NCBI GenBank assembly: GCA_002342585.1 | Contig: DDQG01000018.1 | Location: 79,848 to 143,847, forward strand | Direction: 5' to 3' | Length of the DNA: 64,000 bases | DNA from: Prevotellaceae bacterium UBA2448 | GTDB taxonomy: Bacteria; Bacteroidota; Bacteroidia; Bacteroidales; Bacteroidaceae | Shown: piece by piece, positions 17,927 through 26,400 of the stretch | Layout: every line of letters starts with the position of its first letter | Position numbering within the stretch: position 1 is the stretch's first letter | Translations under genes and position numbers: made by a program | The notes under the pieces: model-generated | What the model saw: only the letters and a program-made list of their open reading frames with translations | The model's database searches: none | Told to the model about the DNA's origin: nothing

Positions 17927-19687
17927 ATGACTGAAATTACGAACCCCACTGAGGAGCTAATGGAAGAACCTCAGGCAGAAATCTCAACTACATCCGTACA
18001 GTATCAGAACACTCAAGAAGTGCTTGCACGCCTGAAGCAGATTGCAGAAAGCAAGGAGGAATCAACCCGTCAAGAACTCGACCTGCTGAAGAGTGTGTTC
18101 TACAAACTTCACAAGCAAGATATTGAGGATGCATACAAAGCGTGGATTGACGGAGGCGGCACTCCAGAGGAGTACGTTCCGGCTGAGAACAACGACGAGG
18201 CTGAGTTCAAGGCTCAGATGGCTGTAATCAAGGAGAACCGTGCAGAGTTAGCCAAGCAGCAGGAAGCAGAACGCGAAGCCAACTTAGAAAAGAAACTGAG
18301 TATCATCGACAAGATTAAGGCATTCATTGACAGTCCCGATGATGTCAACAAAGTATATAACGACTTCAAACAGCTTCAGCAGCAGTGGAACGAAATTAAG
18401 GAAGTGCCGGCAGAAAAAGCTACTGAGCTGTGGAAAAACTTCCAACAGGTTGTAGAACAGTACTACGATACGCTGAAGTTGAACAACGAACTGCGTGCCT
18501 ACGACTTCAAGAAGAACTTGGAGTTGAAGACTGCCATCATCGAAGCTGCAGAAAAACTGAAGGAGAACGATGATGTGATTGCTGCTTTCAGAAAACTGCA
18601 GCAGTTGCATGCTGAATTCCGCGAGATTGGTCCTGTTGCAAGCGAACTGCGTGAAGACATCTGGAACCGCTTCAAGGAGGCATCAACTATTATAAATAAG
18701 AAACATCACGAATACTTCGAAGCTCGCAAGGAGAAAGAAGAGGAGAATTTGCAAAAGAAAACAGAAATTTGCGAGAAGATAGAAGCTATCGACACTACAA
18801 CACTGAAGACCTTTGCTGAGTGGAACGAGAAGAGTGAGGAAATCACACAGTTGCAGGCAGAGTGGAAAACTATCGGATTTGCTCCACAGAAGATGAATGT
18901 GAAGATATTCGAGCGTTTCCGTGCCGCTTGCGACAAGTTCTTCAAAGAAAAGGCAGAATACTTCCAGAGTGTCAGAAGCAGTCTGAACGAAAACTACGAA
19001 GCAAAGCTTGCTCTCGTAGAGAAGGCAGAATCGCTCAAGGACAGCACAGCATGGAAGGAGACCAGCGACATCCTTGTAGAACTGCAGAAGAAATGGCGCG
19101 AGATTGGTACTGTACCAAAGAAATACAGCGACCAAATATGGCAACGCTTCAATGCCGCTTGCGATGCTTTCTTCGAGGCAAAGAAAGAGGCAGGAGCTGA
19201 CACTCGTTCTGAACAGCAAGAAAACCTTGAAAAGAAGAAGGCTATCATCGAACGCCTTGCCGCTATCGAACCTGGAAATCAGGAAGGCGAACTGCGCGAC
19301 CAGCTTCGTGCTGCCCAGCAGGAATGGAACGAGATTGGTCATGTACCTTTCAAGGAAAAAGACAAAATATATAAGTTGTTCCGCGAACAGATGGATCGTC
19401 TCTACGGTGCTGCAAGCGAAAATGCTACCCGCCGTCGTGTCAACAACTTCAAGAATGCCCTGAAAGGCGGAGGTGGCGATAGACTGCGCGACAAATTGGT
19501 ACGTCAGTTGGACATTCTTAAGAATGAAATCAAAACCTACGAGAACAATCTCGGATTCCTCAATCTCTCCAGCAAGTCTAAGAGCGGCAACGCACTTGTC
19601 GAGGAACTCAACCGCAAGGTTGACAAACTGAGAGCCGACCTCGAGGAAGTAAAGGCAAAGATAGCAGCTATTGATGAGAACGAATAA
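17927..19687 (+). CDS. DUF349 repeat protein, coiled-coil, function unknown
   Basis: This 586-residue, highly charged, helical cytoplasmic protein carries about five DUF349 repeats between residues 120 and 510. Each has a core like LQ..W..IG.VP.......W.RF..A...F (examples QQWNEIKEVP, EFREIGPVA, EWKTIGFAP, KWREIGTVP, EWNEIGHVP). The C-terminus is another coiled coil. Proteins of this family are common next to translation and cell-envelope genes in Bacteroidetes, and I know of no established biochemical role. It starts 48 bases after cdsA and is followed after 14 bases by pyrB. Confidence 0.88.
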   Translation: MTEITNPTEELMEEPQAEISTTSVQYQNTQEVLARLKQIAESKEESTRQELDLLKSVFYKLHKQDIEDAYKAWIDGGGTPEEYVPAENNDEAEFKAQMAVIKENRAELAKQQEAEREANLEKKLSIIDKIKAFIDSPDDVNKVYNDFKQLQQQWNEIKEVPAEKATELWKNFQQVVEQYYDTLKLNNELRAYDFKKNLELKTAIIEAAEKLKENDDVIAAFRKLQQLHAEFREIGPVASELREDIWNRFKEASTIINKKHHEYFEARKEKEEENLQKKTEICEKIEAIDTTTLKTFAEWNEKSEEITQLQAEWKTIGFAPQKMNVKIFERFRAACDKFFKEKAEYFQSVRSSLNENYEAKLALVEKAESLKDSTAWKETSDILVELQKKWREIGTVPKKYSDQIWQRFNAACDAFFEAKKEAGADTRSEQQENLEKKKAIIERLAAIEPGNQEGELRDQLRAAQQEWNEIGHVPFKEKDKIYKLFREQMDRLYGAASENATRRRVNNFKNALKGGGGDRLRDKLVRQLDILKNEIKTYENNLGFLNLSSKSKSGNALVEELNRKVDKLRADLEEVKAKIAAIDENE

Positions 19688-19701
19688 AAAACGAGAAGAC
19701 T

Positions 19702-20643
19702 ATGGAAAATAAAAGTATTGTTTCGATAGCTAATTATACGAAAGAGAAGATTCAGTACCTTCTCGATATGGCTACAGAATTTGAGGCTAACCCTAACCGC
19801 AAACTTCTTGAGGGTAAGGTGGTAGCTACCCTGTTCTTCGAACCTTCCACTCGTACGCGCCTCAGTTTTGAAACAGCAGCTAACCGTCTGGGAGCACGTG
19901 TCATCGGATTCTCTGATCCGAAAGCAACCAGCTCGTCAAAGGGTGAAACTCTGAAGGATACTATAAAAATGGTAAGCAACTATGCCGACGTAATCATCAT
20001 GCGCCACTATCTTGAAGGTGCGGCACAGTATGCCAGCGAGGTAACAAACGTGCCTATCATCAACGCTGGCGATGGAAGCAACCTGCACCCATCGCAGACC
20101 ATGCTCGACCTCTACTCAATATATAAGACTCAGGGCACACTTGAAAACCTCAACATATATATGGTGGGTGACTTGAAGTACGGACGTACTATCCACTCCC
20201 TGCTCATGTCGATGCAGAAGTACAACCCTACATTCACTTTCATCGCTCCGAAAGAACTTGAGATGCCAGAGGAATACAAACTCTACTGCAAAGAGAACAA
20301 CGTGAAATATATAGAGCGTCAAGATTTTGATGAAGACACAATTACCGACTGTGACATTCTCTACATGACTCGTGTTCAGCGCGAGCGTTTCTCTGATCTT
20401 ATGGAGTATGAACGTGTGAAGAATGCCTACATCCTGAAAGCTAACATGCTGGGAAAGTGTAAGCCAAACATGAAGATACTTCATCCGCTGCCACGTGTCA
20501 ACGAAATCGAGTACGATGTTGACGACAGCATCCACGCATACTATTTCCAGCAGGCACAGAACGGCCTCTATGCCCGCGAGGCACTGATTTGTGACGTTTT
20601 AGGTATAACTCTTGAAGACATTAAGAAATATGGAACAAAATAA
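19702..20643 (+). CDS. pyrB: Aspartate carbamoyltransferase catalytic subunit
   Basis: This enzyme joins carbamoyl phosphate and aspartate in the first committed step of pyrimidine synthesis. The 313-residue product has the carbamoyl-phosphate loop FFEPSTRTRLSFE (about 46-58), the SSSKGE loop (about 77-82) and HPLPRVNE near residue 268. The pyrI start lies inside its 3' end, so catalytic and regulatory chains are co-translated. The gene lies 14 bases after the DUF349 gene. Confidence 0.97.
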   Translation: MENKSIVSIANYTKEKIQYLLDMATEFEANPNRKLLEGKVVATLFFEPSTRTRLSFETAANRLGARVIGFSDPKATSSSKGETLKDTIKMVSNYADVIIMRHYLEGAAQYASEVTNVPIINAGDGSNLHPSQTMLDLYSIYKTQGTLENLNIYMVGDLKYGRTIHSLLMSMQKYNPTFTFIAPKELEMPEEYKLYCKENNVKYIERQDFDEDTITDCDILYMTRVQRERFSDLMEYERVKNAYILKANMLGKCKPNMKILHPLPRVNEIEYDVDDSIHAYYFQQAQNGLYAREALICDVLGITLEDIKKYGTK

Positions 20644-21088
20644 AGAACAACTGATGGTTGCGGCTTTGGAAAATGGTTCTGTAATCGACCATATCCCTAC
20701 CGACAAACTGTTTACTATAGTACAGTTGCTACAGCTCGATAAGTTCAAAAACGAAGTCATCATCGCCAATAATCTTGACAGTAAGGTGATGCAGAAGAAG
20801 GGACTTGTCAAGATAAGTGAGAAATTCTTCACTGAAGACGAAATCAGTCAGCTGGCAGTGGTATGCCCGAAAATCAAACTCACCGTCATCCGCAACTACA
20901 AAGTGGTGGAGAAGCGCGAAATCAATCTTCCCGAGACACTCATCAACATTGTGAAATGTGCTAATCCTGTGTGCATCACAAACAACGAACCGATGCGCAC
21001 CTACTTCAACATTCACAACGCCACACGCACAGCCAAGTGCCGTTATTGTGGCAAGGAACAATCATTAGACAATATAAAACTAAAATAA
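20630..21088 (+). CDS. pyrI: Aspartate carbamoyltransferase regulatory subunit
   Basis: This is the allosteric chain that binds CTP/ATP and bridges catalytic trimers. It has 152 residues from the ATG at 20630 (an upstream TTG at 20612 would add six residues inside pyrB). The C-terminal zinc site has Cys110, Cys115, Cys137 and Cys140 (CANPVC and CRYCGK). It overlaps pyrB by 14 bases. Its presence implies feedback inhibition by pyrimidine nucleotides, as in enterobacterial class B enzymes. Confidence 0.95.
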   Translation: MEQNKEQLMVAALENGSVIDHIPTDKLFTIVQLLQLDKFKNEVIIANNLDSKVMQKKGLVKISEKFFTEDEISQLAVVCPKIKLTVIRNYKVVEKREINLPETLINIVKCANPVCITNNEPMRTYFNIHNATRTAKCRYCGKEQSLDNIKLK

Positions 21089-21092
21089 GCCG

Positions 21093-24000
21093 ATGAAATT
21101 TACAGAGCGCACAAAGCTAAACCTGAGCGAGGTAAATGCTGACGTGCTAAAATACTGGAACACGGAGGATGTGTTCCACAAGAGCATAAGTGAACGTGAA
21201 GGATATCCTTCATTCATCTTTTACGAAGGTCCCCCATCAGCTAATGGTCACCCAGGTATCCACCATGTCATGGGGCGTACCATCAAGGACACCTTCTGCC
21301 GTTTCAAGACCATGCAGGGATTCCAGGTGAAGCGCAAAGCTGGTTGGGACACTCACGGACTGCCTGTAGAACTTTCTGTCGAGAAAGAACTGGGCATTAC
21401 GAAGGAAGATATAGGTAAGAAGATTAGTGTTGACGACTACAACAACGCATGTCGCAAGAACGTGATGATGTACACTAGCGAGTGGACCGACCTCTCGCAG
21501 AAGATGGGTTATTGGGTTGACCTCGAAAACCCTTACATCACTTACGACAACAAATATATCGAATCGCTGTGGTACCTCCTGAAGCAACTCTACAACAAGG
21601 GTCTGCTCTACAAGGGATATACCATTCAGCCATACTCACCTGCTGCCGGAACAGGACTTTCAAGCCACGAACTTAATCAGCCAGGCTGTTATCGCGACGT
21701 GAAAGATACTACCGTTACAGCACAGTTTAGAGTTGTAAAAGAAACTCTCAACTCTCAACTCAAGTCCGCCCTAAACAGAGAGGATTTAGGAGGGTCTGCT
21801 CAACTTCCACTCTACATTCTCGCATGGACCACAACTCCATGGACTCTGCCTTCAAACACAGCCCTCTGCGTTGGTCCAAAGATTGACTATGTAGCTGTTC
21901 AAGGCAAAAATCCATACACTGAGGAGGAAGCCATCTACATCATCGCTGAGGCACGTCTGTCGGCTTACTTCCAAGCTACAGAAGAGGAACCTCTGAAGAT
22001 ACTGTGGAAAGGTACTGGTCAAGATTTGCTAGGCATAAAGTACCAGCAACTCATGCCTTGGGTAAAACCTTGTGCATTGGAAAACGACAAGATAGTTGTG
22101 AAGGAAACAGAAGCCTTCCGTGTTATTCCGGGCGACTACGTAACAACAGAAGACGGTACAGGTATCGTTCACATAGCACCTACCTTTGGTGCCGACGACG
22201 CCAAAGTGGCAAAGGATGCAGGCATACCATCGCTCTTTATCATCGATAAGGCTGGCGACACCCGTCCTATGGTTGATTTCCAGGGTAAGTACTTCGTGAA
22301 GGACGATATCGACGAAAAGTTCCTCGGTCTTTGTGTCAACGAAAGTTATTGGAAACACTCGGGCGACTACGTGAAGAATGCCTACGACCCTAAATACAAC
22401 CAGGGGGGCAAGTACGACGAGAAAGCAGCCAACAAGGATATGGACCTCAACGTCGTAATCTGTCTGGAGATGAAGGAAGAAGGCAGCGCATTCAAGATTG
22501 AGAAGCACGTGCACAACTACCCACACTGCTGGCGTACCGATAAGCCCGTGCTCTACTACCCTCTTGACTCATGGTTCATTCGTTCTACGGCAAAGAAAGA
22601 CCGTATGTTCGACCTGAACAAAACAATACAATGGAAACCAGAAAGCACCGGTACAGGTCGTTTCGGTAAGTGGCTTGAAAACCTAAACGACTGGAACCTC
22701 TCACGTAGCCGCTACTGGGGTACTCCGCTACCTATCTGGCGCAACCGCGACACTCGCGAGGAAATCTGCATCGGCAGCATCGAAGAACTCTACGCAGAGA
22801 TTGAGAAAGCTGTCAAGGCAGGTGTGATGAAGAGCAACCCGCTGAAGGATAAAGGATTCGTTCCAGGTGATATGTCGCAGAAGAACTACGACAAGATAGA
22901 CCTTCACCGTCCTTATGTAGATGACATAAAACTCGTTTCAGACAGTGGCAATGTCTTAGTTCGTGAACTCGACCTCATCGACGTATGGTTCGACTCAGGT
23001 GCTATGCCTTACGCACAGGTACACTATCCATTTGAAAACAAAGAACTCATTGAGAATGGTACAGCCTTCCCTGCAAACTTCATCGCTGAGGGTGTTGACC
23101 AAACTCGCGGATGGTTCTTCACACTCCACGCTATCGCCACGATGGTATTCGATTCGGTTGCATATAAAGCCGTTATATCCAACGGACTTGTGCTCGATAA
23201 AAACGGTATTAAGATGTCGAAGCGTCTGGGCAACGTCATCAATCCGTTCGAGTGCATCCAGCAGTTTGGAGCCGATGCAGTACGCTGGTACATGATTACC
23301 AACTCCTCTCCTTGGGACAATCTCTCATTCGACCCAGAGGGTGTGAAAGAAGTTACCAGCCAGTTCTTCATCAAACTTCAGCAGGCATACTCATTCTTTA
23401 CTATGTATGCCAACGTAGATGGATTCCAGTACAAGGAAGCGGATGTACCTTACAACGAACGTCCAGACTTCGACCGCTGGCTCCTCTCCGAACTCAACAC
23501 CTTGACAAAAAGTGTGGAGGAATACCTAAACGATTACGACCCGACACCTGCCGGACGTCTCATCCAGTCGTTCGTTATCGACAAACTCTCCAACTGGTAC
23601 ATACGTCTGAACAAGGCACGTTTCTGGAGTGGCGAAATGACAGCCGACAAACTCTCAGCATACCAGACACTCTACATCTGTCTCGACACGCTGAGCCGTC
23701 TCATCGCACCAATCTCTCCGTTCTACTCCGACCAGCTCTTCCTCGACCTCAATGCCGTGACAGGCAAAGACACTTCGAAGAGTGTTCACCTTGCAAAGTT
23801 CCCTACTTGGGATGCGAAGCAGATAGACACCGATCTCGAAGAGGCTATGGAAGCAGCTATGAAAGTCACTTCTATGGGTCTTTCAATTCGTAAGAAAGTG
23901 AAGATTCCTGTAATCCAAGCACTCGGTGCACTGGCTATTCCAGACACCGACCCAGAACTCAGCAAGAGCATCGACCGCATGAAGTCGATTATCACTAAAG

Positions 24001-24560
24001 AAGTGAACGTCAAAGAGCTGCAGCTCATGGACGGAGGCCTGCTCACGAAGAGTGTGAAGTGCGACTTCCGTGTAATGGGTAAGAAATACGGCAAACTCAT
24101 GAAAGCTGTAAATGCAGCTGTTACATCGATGTCACAGCAACAGATTTCTCAGCTTGAGCAAAACGGTCAGATTACCCTTCAGGCAGAAGGACAAGATGTT
24201 GTAGTTGAACTTGCCGACGTAGATATCATGTCACAGGACATCCCGGGGTGGAGCGTTGCCAACGAAGGCACAGTCACCGTGGCACTCGACATCACAATCA
24301 CTCCTGAACTGAAAGTAGAAGGTAACTCGCGTAAGATTATCAAGCAGATTCAGGGACTCCGTAAGTCGCAAGGCTACGAAATCACTGACCGCATCCGCGT
24401 AGTCATAAGTGACACACCTGAGACTCGTGCCGTCATGGACAACTTCAAGGAGAACATTGCCGCACAGGTACTTGCAAACTCTATCGAGCTTGGTAACCCT
24501 GCTGGCGAACCAATCAACTTTGACGACTTCAAGGCAGTAATCAATGTCGAAAAAGACTAA
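21093..24560 (+). CDS. ileS: Isoleucyl-tRNA synthetase
   Basis: This enzyme charges tRNA-Ile and edits valine. The 1155-residue product has the HIGH-type motif GHPGIHH in PPSANGHPGIHHVMGR, the KMSKR loop (KMSKRLGNVINP), the editing domain starting at WTTTPWTLPSN, and a long C-terminal tRNA-binding extension. Residues about 217-238, just before the editing domain, look like a lineage-specific insertion made of repeat-like DNA (see the repeat entry). It starts four bases after pyrI and overlaps lspA by 17 bases. Confidence 0.96.
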   Translation: MKFTERTKLNLSEVNADVLKYWNTEDVFHKSISEREGYPSFIFYEGPPSANGHPGIHHVMGRTIKDTFCRFKTMQGFQVKRKAGWDTHGLPVELSVEKELGITKEDIGKKISVDDYNNACRKNVMMYTSEWTDLSQKMGYWVDLENPYITYDNKYIESLWYLLKQLYNKGLLYKGYTIQPYSPAAGTGLSSHELNQPGCYRDVKDTTVTAQFRVVKETLNSQLKSALNREDLGGSAQLPLYILAWTTTPWTLPSNTALCVGPKIDYVAVQGKNPYTEEEAIYIIAEARLSAYFQATEEEPLKILWKGTGQDLLGIKYQQLMPWVKPCALENDKIVVKETEAFRVIPGDYVTTEDGTGIVHIAPTFGADDAKVAKDAGIPSLFIIDKAGDTRPMVDFQGKYFVKDDIDEKFLGLCVNESYWKHSGDYVKNAYDPKYNQGGKYDEKAANKDMDLNVVICLEMKEEGSAFKIEKHVHNYPHCWRTDKPVLYYPLDSWFIRSTAKKDRMFDLNKTIQWKPESTGTGRFGKWLENLNDWNLSRSRYWGTPLPIWRNRDTREEICIGSIEELYAEIEKAVKAGVMKSNPLKDKGFVPGDMSQKNYDKIDLHRPYVDDIKLVSDSGNVLVRELDLIDVWFDSGAMPYAQVHYPFENKELIENGTAFPANFIAEGVDQTRGWFFTLHAIATMVFDSVAYKAVISNGLVLDKNGIKMSKRLGNVINPFECIQQFGADAVRWYMITNSSPWDNLSFDPEGVKEVTSQFFIKLQQAYSFFTMYANVDGFQYKEADVPYNERPDFDRWLLSELNTLTKSVEEYLNDYDPTPAGRLIQSFVIDKLSNWYIRLNKARFWSGEMTADKLSAYQTLYICLDTLSRLIAPISPFYSDQLFLDLNAVTGKDTSKSVHLAKFPTWDAKQIDTDLEEAMEAAMKVTSMGLSIRKKVKIPVIQALGALAIPDTDPELSKSIDRMKSIITKEVNVKELQLMDGGLLTKSVKCDFRVMGKKYGKLMKAVNAAVTSMSQQQISQLEQNGQITLQAEGQDVVVELADVDIMSQDIPGWSVANEGTVTVALDITITPELKVEGNSRKIIKQIQGLRKSQGYEITDRIRVVISDTPETRAVMDNFKENIAAQVLANSIELGNPAGEPINFDDFKAVINVEKD
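21741..21806 (+). repeat. Repeat-like in-frame insertion inside ileS
   Basis: Within ileS, bases 21741-21762 contain CTCTCAACTCTCAACTC, a seven-base tandem repeat. It is followed by a partial palindrome in which CCTAAA and TTTAGG flank a short loop and GGAGGG follows. The frame stays open and encodes about 22 residues. The sequence resembles the heptads and the CCTCCCTAAA-type palindromic repeats I associate with Bacteroidetes intergenic DNA rather than synthetase coding sequence. Confidence 0.55.
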
Positions 24561-25167
24561 ACTACAAATATCAGTAGCCCTCTTCTTCTGTGTGCTTGTC
24601 ATTGACCAAATAATCAAAGTCTGGGTCAAGACAAGCATGCATCTTGGAGAGCACATTGAAATCACCTCGTGGTTTCACATTGCCTTTGTTGAAAACAACG
24701 GAATGGCATTCGGTTGGGAACTGCTTGGTGGCAAACTCTTCCTCACCCTATTTCGTCTTGTAGCAGTCAGTTTCATCGGATGGTTCATATGGAAAGAAAT
24801 CCGTCGCAACCGCCCCTTCGGCTACATCGTCTGCCTCACCCTCATCATGGCTGGAGCAGCAGGCAACATCATCGACTGCCTCTTCTACGGACTCATCTTC
24901 AACAATCCTCCCTACCCCTACACGGCACAACTCGTACCGCTGGGCATGGGTTATGGCGACTTCCTCTTCGGACGCGTTGTGGATATGTTCTACTTTCCAC
25001 TTGTCAAGTGGACAATGCCTTCATGGATGCCCTTCTACGCAGGCGAAGAATGCATTTTCTTCAGTCCGGTATTCAACTTTGCCGATGCAGCCATCTCGTG
25101 CGGCATCATAGCCCTCATCATCTTCTACCACAAACTGACAGCCGCGAGCCTTAATGAAGCATCTTAG
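24544..25167 (+). CDS. lspA: Lipoprotein signal peptidase (signal peptidase II)
   Basis: This inner-membrane aspartic protease cleaves prolipoprotein signal peptides. The 207-residue product has four membrane segments, somewhat longer than the roughly 160-residue standard because of an extended periplasmic loop typical of Bacteroidetes. Catalytic aspartates lie in GRVVDMFYF and FNFADAAIS, and AGAAGNIIDC is the conserved third block. The start is inside the ileS 3' end and the end overlaps the DUF4296 lipoprotein gene by 14 bases. Confidence 0.95.
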   Translation: MSKKTKLQISVALFFCVLVIDQIIKVWVKTSMHLGEHIEITSWFHIAFVENNGMAFGWELLGGKLFLTLFRLVAVSFIGWFIWKEIRRNRPFGYIVCLTLIMAGAAGNIIDCLFYGLIFNNPPYPYTAQLVPLGMGYGDFLFGRVVDMFYFPLVKWTMPSWMPFYAGEECIFFSPVFNFADAAISCGIIALIIFYHKLTAASLNEAS

Positions 25168-26140
25168 CTACATACTCATCTTTCTGTGCCTGATGGTTGT
25201 GTCGTGCGAAGAACGTCCCGAGGGAGTCATTCCGCCCGACCAACTCGAAGAAATTCTCTTCGACTACCACCTCACCCAGGGCGTCATCGACATACAGCCA
25301 CCTGAGAGTTACGAACACAACCAGCGCTACCTCGATGCTGTCTTTACCAACCACGGAGTAACTGAAGCAGAATTCGACTCCTCCATGATATGGTACACTC
25401 GCGAAGCAATGCAACTGAAGGAGATATATGCCAACCTCAACCGTCGGTTTACCGATATGGAGAATGCACTCAAACTCGAAGCTGGAAGCAACGACATGAC
25501 ACTCGGACTCACGGCAAGTGGCGATACTGCCAATATCTGGCCGACAGCCTCTACCATCATCCTGCGTCCTACGCCTTTGCTGAATAAACACGTATTCACC
25601 ATTCAAAACGACTCCACACTCTTCATGCGTCGCGACCGTATGCGTCTAATTGCTAACGGAGCCTTTTTCCGTGAAAACTCCGAAGACCGCGAAAGCTCCG
25701 TCGAAGTGGGTCTGATTATTGAATATGTGAACGGCAGGACAATGGGTGTAAACAGAACCCTTGTGAGCAACATACCATTAGAACTCAGTATCGATGCAGG
25801 CGACGAAGAAGACATTCGTGCTGTACATGGATTCTTCTACTACACAGGCAAAGCCGTGCAGCGCAACCTTGCCATAATCACTGGTATAGCCCTTATCCGC
25901 ATGCACGACAAGACAGCACCGCCACCAGTTCCTGTCGACACAGTGAAGACCGACAGCATCCAAGTGGACAGCGCAGTACTGAAACCGAGAGTACGCGAGC
26001 ACCTCACACCAGAACAATTGCGTGAGCGCAGTCGTACTAAAGAACGCATACAGATTAAAGCAGCACCCGATGTGCGTACCAAGAACTCCTATGGTCCAAC
26101 CCGACGCAAGAAAAAAGCTCCGCAAAATAGCGGCAAATAA
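25154..26140 (+). CDS. DUF4296 lipoprotein
   Basis: This 328-residue predicted lipoprotein has the signal MKHLSYILIFLCLMVVSC with lipobox Cys18. The DUF4296 domain covers about residues 25-115 (IPPDQLEEILFDYHLTQG). The remaining two hundred residues are a divergent region ending in a basic Arg/Lys tail (TRRKKKAPQNSGK). The function is unknown. It commonly follows lspA in Bacteroidetes, and here overlaps it by 14 bases. It is probably anchored to a cell membrane on the periplasmic side. Confidence 0.88.
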   Translation: MKHLSYILIFLCLMVVSCEERPEGVIPPDQLEEILFDYHLTQGVIDIQPPESYEHNQRYLDAVFTNHGVTEAEFDSSMIWYTREAMQLKEIYANLNRRFTDMENALKLEAGSNDMTLGLTASGDTANIWPTASTIILRPTPLLNKHVFTIQNDSTLFMRRDRMRLIANGAFFRENSEDRESSVEVGLIIEYVNGRTMGVNRTLVSNIPLELSIDAGDEEDIRAVHGFFYYTGKAVQRNLAIITGIALIRMHDKTAPPPVPVDTVKTDSIQVDSAVLKPRVREHLTPEQLRERSRTKERIQIKAAPDVRTKNSYGPTRRKKKAPQNSGK

Positions 26141-26285
26141 AATCATCATCGACAGCATTCCCTACACCAACCACGTAGTGGAACTCCTCGATGGTGTCCT
26201 CGTCAGCCACTATCCCCTTGATGGTGAGCAGGCAATGACCGAGTGGCACACCGGCACACTTACATACAAAACAAAAAAAGGCTGA
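26091..26285 (+). CDS. Small conserved protein downstream of the DUF4296 gene
   Basis: The 64-residue product starts at the ATG 26091, inside the DUF4296 gene in another frame, and runs past its stop. The core LRKIAANKIIIDSI..NHVVELLDGVLVSHYPLDGEQ..TEWHTGT looks like a small beta-sheet-rich protein that I recall seeing at this position in other Bacteroidetes. No function is known to me. An upstream start at 26022 is open but would lie wholly in the preceding gene. A strong terminator follows immediately, consistent with this being the last gene of the unit. Confidence 0.65.
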   Translation: MVQPDARKKLRKIAANKIIIDSIPYTNHVVELLDGVLVSHYPLDGEQAMTEWHTGTLTYKTKKG

Positions 26286-26307
26286 CTTGGTTGTCAGCCT
26301 TTTTTTG
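26272..26307 (+). terminator. Rho-independent terminator, probably bidirectional
   Basis: AGGCTGAC (26279-26286) and GTCAGCCT (26293-26300) form a perfect 8-bp stem with a six-base loop, flanked by seven A before and seven T after. It ends the long plus-strand run. Confidence 0.9.
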
Positions 26308-26346
26308 TTTTGTCTTTCGTTTTAACTTCTTAACTGCTAAAACTAA

Positions 26347-26373
26347 AAATCCCGTCCAACTTTGGGCGGGATT
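26347..26373 (-). terminator. Hairpin terminator facing the calycin/PCMD gene
   Basis: ATCCCGTCCAA pairs with TTGGGCGGGAT (one G-T wobble) around a short loop, with A-rich sequence on the plus-strand 5' side, which gives a U-tract on the minus-strand transcript. It lies just beyond the stop of the minus-strand gene at 26401. Confidence 0.7.
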
Positions 26374-26400
26374 TGTTATTGTATGTTGTAAATTTTTATT

